Origin: Sphingobacterium wenxiniae
Lineage (GTDB): Bacteria > Bacteroidota > Bacteroidia > Sphingobacteriales > Sphingobacteriaceae
NCBI RefSeq assembly: GCF_900116225.1
Contig: NZ_FOZZ01000012.1
Span: 42,755 to 106,754, forward strand
DNA: 64,000 bases
Direction: 5' to 3'
Within the stretch, counting starts at the first letter, position 1. Each line of letters begins with the position of its first letter. The position numbers were made by a program, and so were the translations under genes. Positions 63,657-64,000 of this stretch are shown here, piece by piece. A model generated the notes under the pieces. It was not told the DNA's origin. It made no database searches and worked only from the letters and a program-made list of their open reading frames with translations.

Positions 63657-64000
63657 GAGGGTGTAAAGTAAACTGTGTCAAATAAAGAATTTTTATATTA
63701 GACACAGCAAATGGAAAAAGAGGAATTTGATTTTGAGCGCTTCAAGGAAGAAGCAATGAAAGGCCTTTATAAAGGCAAGAAAATGGGTGGTACAGACGGT
63801 GTTTTTGCCCCTATGCTAAAACACTTATTGGAATCGATGTTAGAAGGAGAGCTTGATCACCACCTGCAGGAGAATAAAGCTTCCGGAGAGTCGAACCGTA
63901 AAAACGGGAAGACAAAAAAGACCGTAAGAAGCCTCCAATCGGGTCATTTTGAACTGGAGAGCGGTCGTGACCGAAACGGCACTTTCGAGCCTAAGATCGT
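63657..64000 (+). mobile_element. IS256-family insertion sequence, truncated by the window edge
   Basis: Only the left part is visible. The DNA ahead of the transposase begins GAGGGTGTAAAGTAAACTGTGT at about 63657 and contains CTGTGTC..GACACAG (63673-63707), which fits a terminal region. The exact left boundary cannot be set without the right end. Confidence 0.65.
63711..64000 (+). CDS. IS256-family (Mutator-type) transposase, 3' end outside the window
   Basis: 96 residues visible from the ATG at 63711. The segment PMLKHLLESMLEGELDHHL followed by NRKNGKTKKTV and GHFELESGRDRNGTFEPKIV is the N-terminal signature of IS256/Mutator transposases (MLKxxLExxLxxEL..HL .. RNG..xKTV... DRNGxFEPxxV). 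The catalytic DDE core lies beyond base 64000. The element sits next to an integrase remnant and AT-rich cargo genes. Confidence 0.85.
   Translation, partial: MEKEEFDFERFKEEAMKGLYKGKKMGGTDGVFAPMLKHLLESMLEGELDHHLQENKASGESNRKNGKTKKTVRSLQSGHFELESGRDRNGTFEPKI

Noticed and set aside
58007..63909. 15-mer AACCGTAAAAACGGG shared by the MITE-like element (58007) and the IS256 transposase (63895)
   Set aside because: In the transposase it encodes the conserved NRKNG segment, and a chance match of this length is expected in a window this size; the surroundings do not match.

Overview
The window looks like chromosomal DNA of a Bacteroidota bacterium, most probably a member of the Sphingobacteriaceae (Sphingobacterium/Pedobacter-like). 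The signs are: -7 boxes of the Bacteroidota type (TAnnTTTG) in front of several genes, few Shine-Dalgarno sites, an ATP synthase operon (I/Z-B-E-F-H-A-G) without the beta and epsilon genes, a CXXXY-type CcmE, a PorV/PorQ-like outer-membrane protein, a fatty-acid-hydroxylase-like protein as expected in sphingolipid makers, and a Bacteroidota-type integrase remnant. Genus assignment is inference.

Layout. 1-7.75 kb: 3' part of the NADH:quinone oxidoreductase operon (nuoH to nuoN). 7.8-15.3 kb: seven glycosyltransferase (or glycosyltransferase-like) genes on both strands, AT-rich from 10.2 kb, probably a surface polysaccharide locus. 15.4-20.8 kb: a lipoprotein, a long 21-bp-periodic repeat array, SixA-like phosphatase, a DUF255 thioredoxin-fold protein, SlyD-like isomerase, MnmD. 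20.9-28.7 kb: dicarboxylate symporter, ccmE-ccmF-type cytochrome c maturation genes, DUF2520 protein, glutamate-synthase-like flavoprotein, MarR regulator. 28.8-34.8 kb: omega-amidase, polyprenyl synthase, a glycosyltransferase, a SufT/MIP18-like protein, a KhtTU-like cation/proton antiporter pair, fatty acid hydroxylase. 34.9-37.3 kb: recQ overlapping a RelE/ParE toxin-antitoxin pair. 37.4-42.3 kb: three overlapping genes encoding an outer-membrane porin-like protein, a helix-hairpin-helix/beta-barrel protein and ComEC, a plausible DNA-uptake unit. 42.4-43.5 kb: a small accessory block bounded by ~55-bp direct repeats, holding one HTH gene and a second 21-bp-periodic array. 43.7-45.0 kb: a phosphodiesterase gene broken by one in-frame amber codon. 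45.1-51.0 kb: ATP synthase operon. 51-61.9 kb: helicase, cupin, transglutaminase-like protein, topoisomerase IV B subunit, PurU, an unrecognised flavoprotein-like protein, and a methyltransferase. 61.9-64 kb: an accessory end with a decayed integrase, an MBOAT-like membrane protein, a GNAT acetyltransferase and the start of an IS256-family element.

The most unusual signals are non-coding. Two separate arrays (16207-16521 and about 42877-43256) repeat with an exact 21-bp period, i.e. two helical turns, and each unit centres on a degenerate palindrome, although the palindrome sequences differ. A 136-bp MITE-like element (57986-58121) has perfect 12-bp terminal inverted repeats and a diverged relative at 29601-29699. 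No rRNA, tRNA or CRISPR array was recognised.
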